Positions 1-10,185 of a stretch of DNA of 64,000 nt are shown one piece after another. The notes below the pieces were generated by a model. It made no database searches and was not told the origin of the DNA. It saw only the letters and a list, made by a program, of their open reading frames with translations. Both the position numbers and the translations under genes were made by a program. The first letter of the stretch is position 1. Each line of letters begins with the position of its first letter. Source of the stretch: Teredinibacter sp. KSP-S5-2 (GTDB lineage: Bacteria > Pseudomonadota > Gammaproteobacteria > Pseudomonadales > Cellvibrionaceae); assembly GCF_032773895.1 (NCBI RefSeq), contig NZ_CP120416.1, forward strand, positions 1,796,001 to 1,860,000, written 5' to 3'.

Positions 1-453
1 TTATTTTCTTTTTATTGTTTTATGAATAATTTAAGAAAGGATTTTTTTTCACTATTTTGTCACTTCTTGAAAAGTAAATTGCCGGTGAAAATTGAGTGAT
101 AGATATTACTCTATTTTTTTTGTAAATATAAGAGTTTGGTGAAATACAAAAAACTAAAAATAAAAAGTTCACCTATTTGTTGCTCGGTATTCTTTGTTCT
201 AGATGAGAATTCTTATGTGTTTAATTGTGTGCAAGTGATTGCACAAGCGTTAATTAAGGGATTTTAATGAATTGATTTCTAGTTTATCTGTTTGTGCGGG
301 TAATAGGTCTTATATCCGTATATCAAGAGTCATGTATTAGTTTTTGTTAATGCAAGACCTGACTTTTTCCGTATTAGTTTGTGTCAACCCAAAGACAATT
401 GGTCTCGTGGCCGTAATGGAGATGGTTGTCTAAATGTCAAAAAAAGGACGATT
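1..453. other. AT-rich leader upstream of the PKS gene
   Basis: No gene is visible in this stretch, which is rich in A/T runs. It must carry the promoter of the PKS operon, but I cannot single out one convincing -35/-10 pair. The clearest structure is the dyad at 228-245, listed separately. An in-frame TTG at 379 would extend the PKS, but the extension is not PKS-like. Confidence 0.5.
228..245. promoter_or_regulatory. Perfect 7-bp inverted repeat, candidate operator of the PKS operon
   Basis: TGTGCAA and TTGCACA flank a 4-base spacer, giving an 18-bp dyad about 210 bp before the PKS start. Size and symmetry suit a dimeric regulator. There are no terminator-like T residues after it, so a protein-binding site is more likely than a terminator. 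The regulator is unknown. Confidence 0.35.
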
Positions 454-3400
454 ATGAATATCCTAGCCTCAAAAAAACAAGTTGATATTGGTAGTGAAGA
501 GATAGCAATTATTGGTATGGGATGTCGCTTTCCCAATGATATAACCTCACCCGAAGAGTTTTGGCGAAGTTTATTAAACCAAGTGGACGGGATATCGGAT
601 GTGCCTGTGAATAGGTGGGATATTCGCAAATACTACGATGAAGACAAAGAAAAACCTGGGAAAATGTACACAAAACAGGCGGGTTTTTTAAAGCAAAACC
701 TGGAAACTTACGACCCGCTTTTCTTTGGCATTTCTCCCCGTGAAGCCGATGTCATAGACCCCATGCAGCGTCTACTCATGGAAGTTACCTGGGAAACAAT
801 GGAACATGCAGGAATACCGTTAGAGGAATTCCAGAAAGTAAAAACGGGTGTTTTTGTCGGCGGGTTTGCTCAGGATAACAAAGTTATTCAACTGGACTCT
901 GAAAATCAAAAGATTATTAATGCTACCTCTGCGGTTGGAATAACTTTGGCTATGTTATCCAATCGTTTGTCCTACGTGTTCGATTTGACAGGGCCAAGTT
1001 TATCCATCGACACGGCATGTTCCAGCTCAATGGTGGCGACACATTATGCGATTCAAAGTTTAAGAAATGGCGATTGCGAAATGGCATTTGTCGGTGGCGC
1101 GAATGCGATGTTGACACCAGGGTATCCTGTTGCTATGTGTAAAGGTCAATTTTTATCACACCATAGTCGGTGTAAAGCTTTTTCAAATGAAGCTGCGGGT
1201 TATGTTCGTGCTGAAGGTGCCGGGGTACTGTTACTCAAACCACTGAGTAAAGCGTTGGAAGATGGTGACAGAGTTCACGGTGTTATTATTGAGTCGGGCG
1301 TTAACCAGGATGGTGGCCAAACAAATGGCATTTCCCAACCCAATGCAAAAGCGCAGGAAAAACTAATTCGTTATGTTTACGGTAAGGCCAATATCGCTCC
1401 CAGTGATGTGAGTTTTATTGAAGCACATGGGACCGGAACCAAGGCCGGCGATCCGATTGAGATTAAAGCGCTAACAGAATCCATGAAAGAAAGAAGCCTG
1501 GATAACACCTGTTATGTCGGTTCTGTAAAAAGTAATATCGGGCATATGGAAGCGGCCTCGGCCATGGCTGGTATTATGAAGGCGGCTCTGGTTGCAAAAA
1601 CAAAGTCCATTCCGGCGAATTTACATTTTAATACACCAAATGAAGCCATTCCTTTCGATTCTATTCCGCTGCAGGTTCCCACTGAAACGATTCAACTGGA
1701 CAAATCAAAAGTTCATTACATCGGTGTGAACTCTTTTGGCTATGGTGGCACCAATGGTCATGTCATTTTGCGTTCACCCAAGGAAAATGAAGACAGTATT
1801 TTTGTAAAAAAAGAAGGTGAAGTACGATCTCATTGGTTGGTGCCTGTTTCAGCTAAAAGTATGGATGCCTTACAAGCACTGGCAGAACGTTATCACGATT
1901 ACGTGAGCTCCACTCCTGAATTTGTTATGGAGGATTTAATCTACTCGCTAAGTCGGCGGCGGACTCAGCTTGCTGAGCGAACAGTTTTTGTTGTCAAAGA
2001 CAAGCAAGACTTATCACGTAAGTTGCTGGATTATTCAAAAAGTAATTTTAATGAAGATATGGTGGAAGCCAAGGCGCACCAGTCTGGAACGAAATTGTGT
2101 TTTGTTTATACCGGGATGGGGCCCCAGTGGTGGGCAATGGGTAGAGAGCTTTATGCCTCCGAACCGGTGTTCAAAGCGGAAGTTGATAAAATTGAATCCG
2201 TATTTAAAAAGGTAAATGGTTGGTCAATTCTGGATGAGATGATGAAGCCGGAAGACGAATCCAATATGGCATCTACAACCATTGCTCAGCCCGCAAATTT
2301 TGTCATTCAAGCAGCCTTGACCCGGTTGCTAGAGTACTGGGGCGTAACGCCAAATTGTGTTATCGGACACAGTGTCGGTGAGGTTTCCTCGGCTTATATC
2401 TCCGGTGCAATCTCTCTGGAAGATGCTGTATTGGTAAGCTGCATTCGCAGTCAGCAACAACAACGATGTGCCAACATGGGTGGCGGTATGCTCGCCGTCG
2501 GTATGGCAGAAAAAGAAGCATTAGCCCTAATTAAAAATTACCCTAATGTGGCTATTGCGGCAATCAACTCCCTGTCCGCAGTCACCTTGTCGGGGGACAG
2601 CAGTGAACTGGAGTTGATTGCTACAGAGTTAACCCATCAGGAAATCTTTAATCGTTTCCTTCGCGTCGATATTGCCTACCATTCGAGTCAAATGGATCCC
2701 ATCATGGCTGATCTGTTGGCGGAACTCAGTTCACTTAAACCAAATTCAACGCACCTGCCACTATACTCAACCGTGACCGGTGAGTTAATCGATGGAGAGG
2801 CGGTCGATGGAGAATACTGGTGTAAAAATGTCCGAGAACCTGTAAGGTTTGCTCAGGGAATCAAATCAGTTACCGATTCTGGTGACTATCATTTTATTGA
2901 AATAGGGCCGCATCCAGTACTACGAGCATCGATTAAAGAATTTTTGGATCATCACGGTATTACCGGTTCTTCAATTGTTTCCACGTTAAATCGAAAACTT
3001 CCGGAGCTGGACTGCTTTTATCGAACGTTGGCGGGGCTACACGCTAACGGTATCGAAATTTTCTGGGAAAACTATTTCGATCACAATCCCCAGTTTCTTG
3101 ATTTGCCACTTTACCCCTGGCAACGGGAACACTATTGGCACGAAACGGAAACCTCTATGGAGAAGCGTCTCGGGCGTGCGGGTTATGTTTACCTCAACGA
3201 ACAGGTCAGATCTCCTGTTCCAACCTGGAAAATGGAGGTCAATAAATACTTATTGCCCTATCTGGAAGACCATAAAGTTGAAGGTCTGGTGGTATTCCCT
3301 GGAGCAGGTTATATCGATGTTGCTTTGGTCATGCACGATGAACAATATCAGAGTACTGCATGTTCAATCGAAAATTTTGCCATACATAAAATGCTTGCTG

Positions 3401-6400
3401 TTCAGCCTGGACAAGTGCCCGTTATGCGTTCCTCGTTAGATAGAGAAAGCAATGAATTTCGCATCTACAGTTCTGATGAAGGAAGCATATCGGATAACTG
3501 GAATTTACATGTGTCGGGCAGGGTGATCGATGGAAAATTCCACTCGACTTCTCCGGTTGTGAACATTGTTGATATTAAAACAAAGGTTAGCCAAGCGTTA
3601 GATACGCAGAAATTTTATGAAAATATGCAGGCACGAGGTCTGTCCTATGGCCATTATTTTCAACCGATTAAATCCTTGTTTGTAAACTCCGATTGTGTTT
3701 TGGCCGAAATTATTCCTGTTCAGGAACTCGACTCTCAGCCTAAAGACTACTTGCTTCATCCAACGATTCTTGACGCCAGCTTTCAATCACTTATTACCTT
3801 AATAAATAGCAACCAAGCGTTTGTTCCGGTTGGTTTTGAGCGATTGGATTTTTATCGGGCACCTGAAGGGCGTTGTTGGAGTTATGGCGAGATCACCCAT
3901 AGGGCAGGAAATAGCATAACGTGTCGGGTACAGTTATTTAATGAACAGGGAGAAACCCTGGCAGAAATAAAAAATCTCACCTGCCAGAGCATAGGCCAGA
4001 ATAGTCAACAGGATGAAGAACAAAAATGGTTGTACGGCTTTGAATGGCAAGCCAGTGAAATTGATTTTAGCGATCCAAGTTTGAAAAACAATCAACAAAT
4101 ATTGGTCTTGGCAAATGATAATTCGTTGACCGAATCTCTGGTTTCAGAGTTAGAGTATGCCTCGCTGAATTATGCTGTGTTATATCGTGGTGCCAAGTAT
4201 CGGAAAATCGACCTTAATACCATCATAGTGGATCCGCTGAATGTGCAGCAACTTGAGAAAGCGATTGCCGAATTCGATTATATTAAAATTAATACCGTGA
4301 TTGACCTATGGTCTTGTGAGTCTTTTGCTGAGGTCGATGCGACAACCGATTATCTTACTGAACAAAGCATGTCGTTAAGAAATATGTTAGATGTGTTGAA
4401 ATCTCAGACACAAAAAATTAATTGGTTGAAGTTTACCCGTGGCGCGCAATCTATGTCGAGTTCAACTCAGCAGCAAAATATTGCCGTTGCGCCATTGCTT
4501 GGACTTGGGCCTTTGGTTATCAATGAGTTTAACCACATTTTATGCCGAATGATTGACTTTGATTTTGATCACGGAGGCAATGAACCGGACATCATTCTCA
4601 GTGAACTGGCTGACAAATCAAATGAAACGGAAGTGGTTTATCGGGATGGAGCGCGATATCTACGCAAAGTTACCCGTCGTCACGCGGATACCAGCCCATA
4701 TACGATAATTGAATCCTCTACCTCCACACCAGCAGTTGCGCGAGAAGTAAAACGTGACGGTGTTGCCACTCTTGAACTTTATGACCAGCCCAAGCTTTCA
4801 GTGAAGAAAGGACAAGTTGAAATCGCCGTTAAGGCATCATTATTGAATGATAACCAACTCTCTCTGATTAACCAGATGAAAGATGCTGCGTTACCGTTAT
4901 TTTCAGATAAGCAACTTGCCTACGAGTGTGAGGGTGTAGTCGTGGCCGTTGGTGAGAGCAGTCAATTTAAGGTGGGTGACAGGGTCGTCGCAATATCCGG
5001 TGTTGAAGCTGCGCAAACTAATCTTGTCATTTGGCAGAACTATGTCGCGTTAAAACCTGCTGGTATTCATTCATTTAATCCGCTTTGGTCTACCTGTGCT
5101 TTTTATTGTTTAAACAATTTGGGGCAGCTAGGTCAGGGCGACGACATCCTTATCCACAATGCAGATAGCTATTTGGGAATGTACTTAATTGATTTCGCAG
5201 TCAATATGGGGGCAAACGTTCATGTAACGACTGTGGATGAATCAAATAAAAATCTACTGGAAAACAAACATCTTGGTGGCGTCTACGATTTAGATAGTCT
5301 GGAGTATGTGGAGAAGCTGCTCGATAGTACGCACCGGAAAGGTGTGAGGCTTGTGGTCAACTTGGCGTCAGGTTCGCTTAGGCATAACGTATTCAAAGTG
5401 CTCAGCCCATTTGGACGATTTATTGACCTGGATGTTGTGGCAAACAACGCAAACAAAACCATACCTGAGTCCGTACTGGCTAAACAGCTCAATTACCATT
5501 CTGTCAATCTCGGTCAATGGTTGGCTTCACAGCCGGATTCTGTTCATGAATGTCTTACAAGTTCGGTGTCGCTATGTGAAAACAACAATCTGAATGTGCT
5601 TATGCAATCACCGTATGATGCCAGTAACGTGAATGATGCCTACGAATATTTTCAGGATGGCAGAGCACGCGCTGAAGTGGTGCGTATTGAATATTCAGAT
5701 AAACGCATTCCGGTAAATGTCGTTAAGCGCCATACCTGGCTACCGCGAAATGGTAGTTTTATTGTGACGGGCGGTACTCGTGGCTTTGGTTTATCTGTTG
5801 CATTGCGGTTAGCTGAATTGGGTGCTGAGCAATTAATACTGGTCAGTCGCAGTGGTATACCTGGTGATTCTGAAGAAAAAATTATTGATCAGATCGAACA
5901 AACAGGTTGTAAGGTGATTGTCGAGAAAACAGATATTTGTGACCAAGACTCGGTTGCGAATCTTGTCGCCTCATACGATCAAGTGGCTGCACCTATAAAA
6001 GGCATATTCCATTGCGCGGGTGTTCTGGATGATGGCCCGTTACTTAGTATGACTGCTGAACGCTTTAATAAAGTGATCAAACCTAAAGTGAAAGGTGCAT
6101 GGAACCTGCACTATGCGACACAAAGTCTCAAGCATTCTGAGTTGGCACTGTTTGTCATGTTTTCTTCTGTGTCTTCGATGATGGGTAACCAACAGCAGGC
6201 TAACTACGTTGTTGCAAACTCATTTTTTGATAACTTTGCTTTCTACCGACGTGCATTGGGGTTACCGTCTACCGTCATTAATTGGGGTGCACTTTCTGAA
6301 ACCGGTATGGTGGCGAGAGATGCTGGCGTGAAAACCGTATTGGAAGAGCAGGGCATATTTGGTATTGCCAACGACTATGCGTTACAGCAAATGGAAAACG

Positions 6401-6855
6401 CGCTGGAACAGCAGCTTACCCAGGTAGGCATTTTGGATATCAACTGGAATGCGTGGTTTAAGTCCAATCCCAATTCCAAAAACTCACCGCGTTATCAATA
6501 TCTAATTGAAGGGCTGGCTACGGAAGGCGAAGAAGAAGGGCTCAATGAGTTTTTAATCTCATTAAAAGAGCTGTCGATTCAGGAGCGCCAGTCGTCCATT
6601 GAAAATGTCATTAAAGAAAAAATTTCCCAGTTGTTACGCATGCCGATGGATCGGATTGATTCCGGTAGTAGTTTGACTAATTTGGGGGTTGATTCAATTG
6701 TTACTGGTGAACTCAGTGGTAAATTGAAAAAAGATTACGGTTTAAGTGTCAACAGCATGACACTACTGAATAGCCCATCTATCTCGGCTTTATCTTTCGA
6801 GTTGGTTCGAATGAACTTCACTGAAGAAGATGAAATGGAAGCTGAACCCACCTGA
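454..6855 (+). CDS. Single-module reducing type I polyketide synthase (KS-AT-DH-pseudoKR-ER-KR-ACP)
   Basis: This 2133-residue protein builds a reduced polyketide or branched acyl chain on its own ACP. The KS has the active Cys189 (TACSSS), His325 (EAHGTGT) and His364 (NIGH). The AT has Ser640 (GHSVGE) and reads IAYHS where malonyl-specific ATs have HAFHS. The DH has His940 (HKVEGLVVFP) and Asp1107 (LDASFQ). A non-catalytic KR-like stretch lies around 1220-1450. The ER follows, but reads HNADSYLG near 1568 where a glycine-rich NADPH loop is expected. The KR has TGGTRGFG near 1771, an LDD motif (B-type) and Tyr1918 with Asn four residues on. The ACP serine is 2081 (GVDSIV). There is no C-terminal thioesterase; two follow as separate genes. 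ATG 454 is chosen because AAGGA precedes it by about six bases and the KS begins soon after. A single module suggests iterative use. The product is unknown. Confidence 0.93.
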   Translation: MNILASKKQVDIGSEEIAIIGMGCRFPNDITSPEEFWRSLLNQVDGISDVPVNRWDIRKYYDEDKEKPGKMYTKQAGFLKQNLETYDPLFFGISPREADVIDPMQRLLMEVTWETMEHAGIPLEEFQKVKTGVFVGGFAQDNKVIQLDSENQKIINATSAVGITLAMLSNRLSYVFDLTGPSLSIDTACSSSMVATHYAIQSLRNGDCEMAFVGGANAMLTPGYPVAMCKGQFLSHHSRCKAFSNEAAGYVRAEGAGVLLLKPLSKALEDGDRVHGVIIESGVNQDGGQTNGISQPNAKAQEKLIRYVYGKANIAPSDVSFIEAHGTGTKAGDPIEIKALTESMKERSLDNTCYVGSVKSNIGHMEAASAMAGIMKAALVAKTKSIPANLHFNTPNEAIPFDSIPLQVPTETIQLDKSKVHYIGVNSFGYGGTNGHVILRSPKENEDSIFVKKEGEVRSHWLVPVSAKSMDALQALAERYHDYVSSTPEFVMEDLIYSLSRRRTQLAERTVFVVKDKQDLSRKLLDYSKSNFNEDMVEAKAHQSGTKLCFVYTGMGPQWWAMGRELYASEPVFKAEVDKIESVFKKVNGWSILDEMMKPEDESNMASTTIAQPANFVIQAALTRLLEYWGVTPNCVIGHSVGEVSSAYISGAISLEDAVLVSCIRSQQQQRCANMGGGMLAVGMAEKEALALIKNYPNVAIAAINSLSAVTLSGDSSELELIATELTHQEIFNRFLRVDIAYHSSQMDPIMADLLAELSSLKPNSTHLPLYSTVTGELIDGEAVDGEYWCKNVREPVRFAQGIKSVTDSGDYHFIEIGPHPVLRASIKEFLDHHGITGSSIVSTLNRKLPELDCFYRTLAGLHANGIEIFWENYFDHNPQFLDLPLYPWQREHYWHETETSMEKRLGRAGYVYLNEQVRSPVPTWKMEVNKYLLPYLEDHKVEGLVVFPGAGYIDVALVMHDEQYQSTACSIENFAIHKMLAVQPGQVPVMRSSLDRESNEFRIYSSDEGSISDNWNLHVSGRVIDGKFHSTSPVVNIVDIKTKVSQALDTQKFYENMQARGLSYGHYFQPIKSLFVNSDCVLAEIIPVQELDSQPKDYLLHPTILDASFQSLITLINSNQAFVPVGFERLDFYRAPEGRCWSYGEITHRAGNSITCRVQLFNEQGETLAEIKNLTCQSIGQNSQQDEEQKWLYGFEWQASEIDFSDPSLKNNQQILVLANDNSLTESLVSELEYASLNYAVLYRGAKYRKIDLNTIIVDPLNVQQLEKAIAEFDYIKINTVIDLWSCESFAEVDATTDYLTEQSMSLRNMLDVLKSQTQKINWLKFTRGAQSMSSSTQQQNIAVAPLLGLGPLVINEFNHILCRMIDFDFDHGGNEPDIILSELADKSNETEVVYRDGARYLRKVTRRHADTSPYTIIESSTSTPAVAREVKRDGVATLELYDQPKLSVKKGQVEIAVKASLLNDNQLSLINQMKDAALPLFSDKQLAYECEGVVVAVGESSQFKVGDRVVAISGVEAAQTNLVIWQNYVALKPAGIHSFNPLWSTCAFYCLNNLGQLGQGDDILIHNADSYLGMYLIDFAVNMGANVHVTTVDESNKNLLENKHLGGVYDLDSLEYVEKLLDSTHRKGVRLVVNLASGSLRHNVFKVLSPFGRFIDLDVVANNANKTIPESVLAKQLNYHSVNLGQWLASQPDSVHECLTSSVSLCENNNLNVLMQSPYDASNVNDAYEYFQDGRARAEVVRIEYSDKRIPVNVVKRHTWLPRNGSFIVTGGTRGFGLSVALRLAELGAEQLILVSRSGIPGDSEEKIIDQIEQTGCKVIVEKTDICDQDSVANLVASYDQVAAPIKGIFHCAGVLDDGPLLSMTAERFNKVIKPKVKGAWNLHYATQSLKHSELALFVMFSSVSSMMGNQQQANYVVANSFFDNFAFYRRALGLPSTVINWGALSETGMVARDAGVKTVLEEQGIFGIANDYALQQMENALEQQLTQVGILDINWNAWFKSNPNSKNSPRYQYLIEGLATEGEEEGLNEFLISLKELSIQERQSSIENVIKEKISQLLRMPMDRIDSGSSLTNLGVDSIVTGELSGKLKKDYGLSVNSMTLLNSPSISALSFELVRMNFTEEDEMEAEPT

Positions 6856-6887
6856 TTCTTTGATATTTAGCATCTAATGCAGAGCTA

Positions 6888-6920
6888 GGCGTCTACGACA
6901 AATATCGTAGATGCCTGGCT
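6888..6920 (+). terminator. Stem-loop between PKS and thioesterase genes (partial terminator or attenuator)
   Basis: An 11-bp stem with one G-U pair (GGCGTCTACGA with TCGTAGATGCC) closes a short loop and is followed by GGGGGTTTTT. It sits between the PKS stop and the next gene of the same cluster, so it may lower expression of the downstream genes or stabilise the PKS transcript. Confidence 0.5.
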
Positions 6921-6976
6921 TGGGGGTTTTTGATTTTTATATTTAACCGATATTCAAATGAACATAAGAAGGAGCG

Positions 6977-7420
6977 ATGAATATGAACGTGAGTGATATG
7001 AACGGTTTACAATTAATGAAAGCCATGGCGAACAGAGAAATTCCTTTGCCCAATATTGCGAACATTGTTCCCATGCTGGATGGACAAGCCGCCCGAGGAA
7101 AAATGTCAATTCGTGTGCGTGCCAATGAAAATCATCTTAATAGTCAGAATGCCGTCCACGGTGGATTTGCGTCAACGGTACTGGACACCGCGATGGCGTG
7201 TGCGGTGCATACCATGCTTAATTCCAATTCGGGTGTCTGTACGATTGATCTCAGCCTTAAATATGTGAAGCCTATTCCTGTAGATATGGATCTTTACGCG
7301 GAAGGTCAGGTTGATGAAATGACTGCACAAATAGGGTTTGCCAGCGGTCGATTACGTGATGACGACGGTAATATATACGTTACTGCGTCGACATCATGCA
7401 TGTTACTTAAAAGTAATTGA
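6977..7420 (+). CDS. PaaI-type hotdog thioesterase
   Basis: This 147-residue protein has the single hotdog fold of acyl-CoA/acyl-ACP thioesterases. The signature is NAVHGGFASTVLDTAMA near residues 55-72: the HGG turn that opens the thioester site, followed by the Asp (LDTAMA) that serves as catalytic acid or base in the PaaI family. AAGGAG lies three bases before ATG 6977. It sits between the PKS and a second, alpha/beta-type thioesterase, so it probably releases the chain from the PKS ACP or clears misprimed acyl groups. A role on acyl-CoA is equally possible from sequence alone. Confidence 0.85.
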   Translation: MNMNVSDMNGLQLMKAMANREIPLPNIANIVPMLDGQAARGKMSIRVRANENHLNSQNAVHGGFASTVLDTAMACAVHTMLNSNSGVCTIDLSLKYVKPIPVDMDLYAEGQVDEMTAQIGFASGRLRDDDGNIYVTASTSCMLLKSN

Positions 7421-7433
7421 ATGAAGTGATGCT

Positions 7434-8219
7434 ATGTACGATCTAATCGACCCTTATGATGAGTTGCATTCCGAGAGCACAATCGTAGAGACAAATTCGC
7501 CCTGGTTGAAAATATATGAACCGAGAAAAAATGCGAGAGTACGCTTGTATTGTTTCTCGCATATTGGTGGAGGCGCATCAACCTATAAAGACTGGCATCG
7601 TCATTTGACTGATAATATCGAGGTGGCGGCCATTCAACTTCCCGGACGAGAAGATAGAAGCAATGACCGATTGTGTCAGTCAGTTGATGATGTGCTTCTG
7701 AATATTGTGCCGTTTATTTTTCAGGATGCCAGACCGTTCATTTTATTTGGTCATAGTTTTGGCAGTGTTTTGGCGTACTCTCTGCAGCAGGAGCTGGAGA
7801 ATTACGAATTACCTTCATTAGGCTTGATTGTCTCAGCAAAGTCAGCTCCCCACGTTTCCAGACAAAAAAAACGTTCTAGCTTGCCCAGAATTCAACTTAT
7901 TCAAGAGTTAAAACGAATGGGGGGTACACCTGAGTCGATTTTTAACGATTCGGCGTTGTTAGATCGGGCTATGAAAACCATAAGAGCCGATTTCAGTGTG
8001 CTGGAAAGTGCTCAAAACATGGTGAAGCCAATAAAAATCAATAGCCCCATTGCTGCGATCAGTGCTGAACAGGATAGCTTGGTTAGTTTTGAAAGCATTA
8101 GTGCCTGGCGAGACTACACGCAATTATCGTTTGAATTACACAGTGTTAAAGGTGACCACTTTTATATTCATTCACCACCGGAAAGCATTTTTTCGATTGT
8201 GAGTCAGTTTGCGGATTGA
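7434..8219 (+). CDS. Type II thioesterase (alpha/beta hydrolase, PKS/NRPS editing type)
   Basis: This 261-residue protein matches the stand-alone thioesterases that accompany PKS and NRPS systems. It has LYCFSHIGGGASTY near the N-terminus (oxyanion region), the nucleophile Ser108 in GHSFGS, an acidic residue in AEQDS and His242 in GDHFYIHS. These enzymes normally remove aberrant acyl groups from carrier proteins and sometimes release the product. It starts 13 bases after the hotdog thioesterase, with no strong ribosome site, so coupled translation is likely. It is the second thioesterase in the operon, while the PKS has none built in. Confidence 0.88.
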   Translation: MYDLIDPYDELHSESTIVETNSPWLKIYEPRKNARVRLYCFSHIGGGASTYKDWHRHLTDNIEVAAIQLPGREDRSNDRLCQSVDDVLLNIVPFIFQDARPFILFGHSFGSVLAYSLQQELENYELPSLGLIVSAKSAPHVSRQKKRSSLPRIQLIQELKRMGGTPESIFNDSALLDRAMKTIRADFSVLESAQNMVKPIKINSPIAAISAEQDSLVSFESISAWRDYTQLSFELHSVKGDHFYIHSPPESIFSIVSQFAD

Positions 8220-8255
8220 ATACAGCGAGAAAAAACATTATTGAGGATACATTTT

Positions 8256-10175
8256 ATGGAAAAGAATTCGATAATAATTGATAAGCCTGAATCTTCGATG
8301 TTTGATGAGCGTCAGAGTGAAGTTGTTTTACCAGAAGGGTATAGCACAGGATATAAATTCAGAAGATTAATATCTCAAGTGCTGTTTGCTGCAAAATCTG
8401 GATGTATGTACGGAGTAATTTTGTTGATGGAGTTATTTAGAGCGCCTTCTGCTTTGATGAAAGGCGAAATGCGGGGTTATATCTCTGGTTTTTTTCAGCG
8501 TTATCGGCAAGCGACCACTTTTGTGATTGGTGGAGAACGTTTATTTTCCGAGTTGATGTTGGTATCTAAACACCCCATGGAAACCCAACTGAATTTGTTA
8601 AAGCAGATTATCACCGAGAACAGTTGTGCCCAATATGGAAAAGATCATAACTTTAGCGGGATAAAAACTGTTGAACAGTATCGCAATGAAGTTCCGATAA
8701 ATAGCTACGAAAATCTAATGCCGTATATTGAAGCGCATCTTCAGGGTAAAGCGGATTCGCTTATCGCAGGAAGCCCTTGTTATTACGCCACAACCAGCGG
8801 TTCCACCGGTAAACCAAAGTTTATTCCCGTTACCCGTCAAATTGAAAAAGATGCGCATGAAGGCAGTGCGCGGCTCTGGTCTTATTCATTGTATAAGAAT
8901 GAGTCCAAATCCTATTCCGGACAAATTGTTGTGATTGTTTCGCCTGCGGTGGAGGGGTATACCGAAGGGGGCGTGCCCTTTGGTTCAATATCTGGCCAGT
9001 ATATAAAGAACCTCAATGAAAATATTCGTTCAAAATATGCGGTTCCCTATGAACTGTATGAAGTTAAGGATTACGAAACCCGCTACTACTGTATTTTGCT
9101 ATTAGGTATGGCTGCTGAAAATGTCACCATGCTCTCGTCAACTAATCCTTCAACACTTAGCTTGCTTGGCGAGAAAGGTAACCAGCATCGTGATGAATTA
9201 ATTGAAGATATTCGATATGGAAGACTGAATGCCAGGTGGCAGTTGGAACCGCATATTCGACAATTGGTGGAATCACGCTTAACGCCAAATCCTGAGCGGG
9301 CGGATTATCTGCTTTCCTGTATCGAAAAAGACCCGGATTCTTTGTTAAGACCAAAACACTACTGGCGTGACTTGGTTGTCGTGGCGTGTTGGACCGGGGG
9401 GAATTCTCAGGTATTCCTTGACCGTATGCACCAATGGTATGGCCAGGTCAATATCAAAGACCTTGGTTACCTGGCTTCAGAAATTCGTGGCTCTGTGCCT
9501 CTGGATATTAATAAAAGTGAGGGTGTGCTAACCGTTGATGAAAACTTCTTTGAATTTGTTGAAGAGGGAGAGAGCACCTTATACAACGAAAACTATAAAT
9601 TAATCAATCAGCTGGAAGTGGGAAAACGTTATCGATTATTTTTCACAAATCGAGGCGGGCTATATCGCTACGATATTAACGACATTATACAGGTCAAAGG
9701 CTTTTTTAATGGCATACCAAAAATAGATTTTATTCAAAAAGGAAAAGGCGTCACCAGTATTACTGGAGAAAAACTATACGAACAGCAAGTGTTGGATGTC
9801 ATGAATAGGGCGGCGGAAGCGGTGGGCGTCAAAGTGGTGTACTTCCAAATGCAGGCGAGAGTTGAGTTGAGCCGTTACGACCTTTTCTGTGAATTTGAAC
9901 GGCCGGTAGTAAATGAAGATATAACGCTTCGAGAATTTATTGAAACAGTCGAGTTGTTTATGCGGGAAATGAATCTCGAGTATAAAACCAAGAGAGATTC
10001 TTTGCGATTGAGTCCTATGCAGCTACATGTTCTTGGCGAAAATTCATTTGAGTCTTTCAGAAAATGGCGTGTTGAAAATGGTGTGCGTGAGGCTCAAATA
10101 AAAAATGTACCTCTTTCGTCAGATATCAGTTTGGTAGAACCTTTATCAGTAACAAAAATAATTGAAATTAAATAA
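8256..10175 (+). CDS. GH3-family acyl-adenylating enzyme (acyl-acid amido synthetase-like)
   Basis: GH3 enzymes, known best from plants (JAR1, auxin-amido synthetases), adenylate a carboxylic acid and join it to an amino acid. The N-terminal nucleotide loop is seen as TTSGSTGKPKFIPVT near residue 175. The hallmark YRYDINDIIQV lies near 470 and the following ITGEKLYEQQV segment is also typical. Length (639 aa) is near that of plant GH3 proteins. About 90 residues precede the core and include a hydrophobic stretch (about 45-65) that could associate with membrane. ATG 8256 is preferred because TGAGGA lies eight bases before it. In this operon the obvious substrate is the acid released from the PKS. 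The amine partner cannot be read from sequence. Confidence 0.85.
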   Translation: MEKNSIIIDKPESSMFDERQSEVVLPEGYSTGYKFRRLISQVLFAAKSGCMYGVILLMELFRAPSALMKGEMRGYISGFFQRYRQATTFVIGGERLFSELMLVSKHPMETQLNLLKQIITENSCAQYGKDHNFSGIKTVEQYRNEVPINSYENLMPYIEAHLQGKADSLIAGSPCYYATTSGSTGKPKFIPVTRQIEKDAHEGSARLWSYSLYKNESKSYSGQIVVIVSPAVEGYTEGGVPFGSISGQYIKNLNENIRSKYAVPYELYEVKDYETRYYCILLLGMAAENVTMLSSTNPSTLSLLGEKGNQHRDELIEDIRYGRLNARWQLEPHIRQLVESRLTPNPERADYLLSCIEKDPDSLLRPKHYWRDLVVVACWTGGNSQVFLDRMHQWYGQVNIKDLGYLASEIRGSVPLDINKSEGVLTVDENFFEFVEEGESTLYNENYKLINQLEVGKRYRLFFTNRGGLYRYDINDIIQVKGFFNGIPKIDFIQKGKGVTSITGEKLYEQQVLDVMNRAAEAVGVKVVYFQMQARVELSRYDLFCEFERPVVNEDITLREFIETVELFMREMNLEYKTKRDSLRLSPMQLHVLGENSFESFRKWRVENGVREAQIKNVPLSSDISLVEPLSVTKIIEIK

Positions 10176-10185
10176 GGATGTCACA

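Noticed and set aside
379-453. N-terminal extension of the PKS from TTG 379
   Set aside because: The extra 25 residues are not PKS-like, and ATG 454 has a proper ribosome site directly before the KS.
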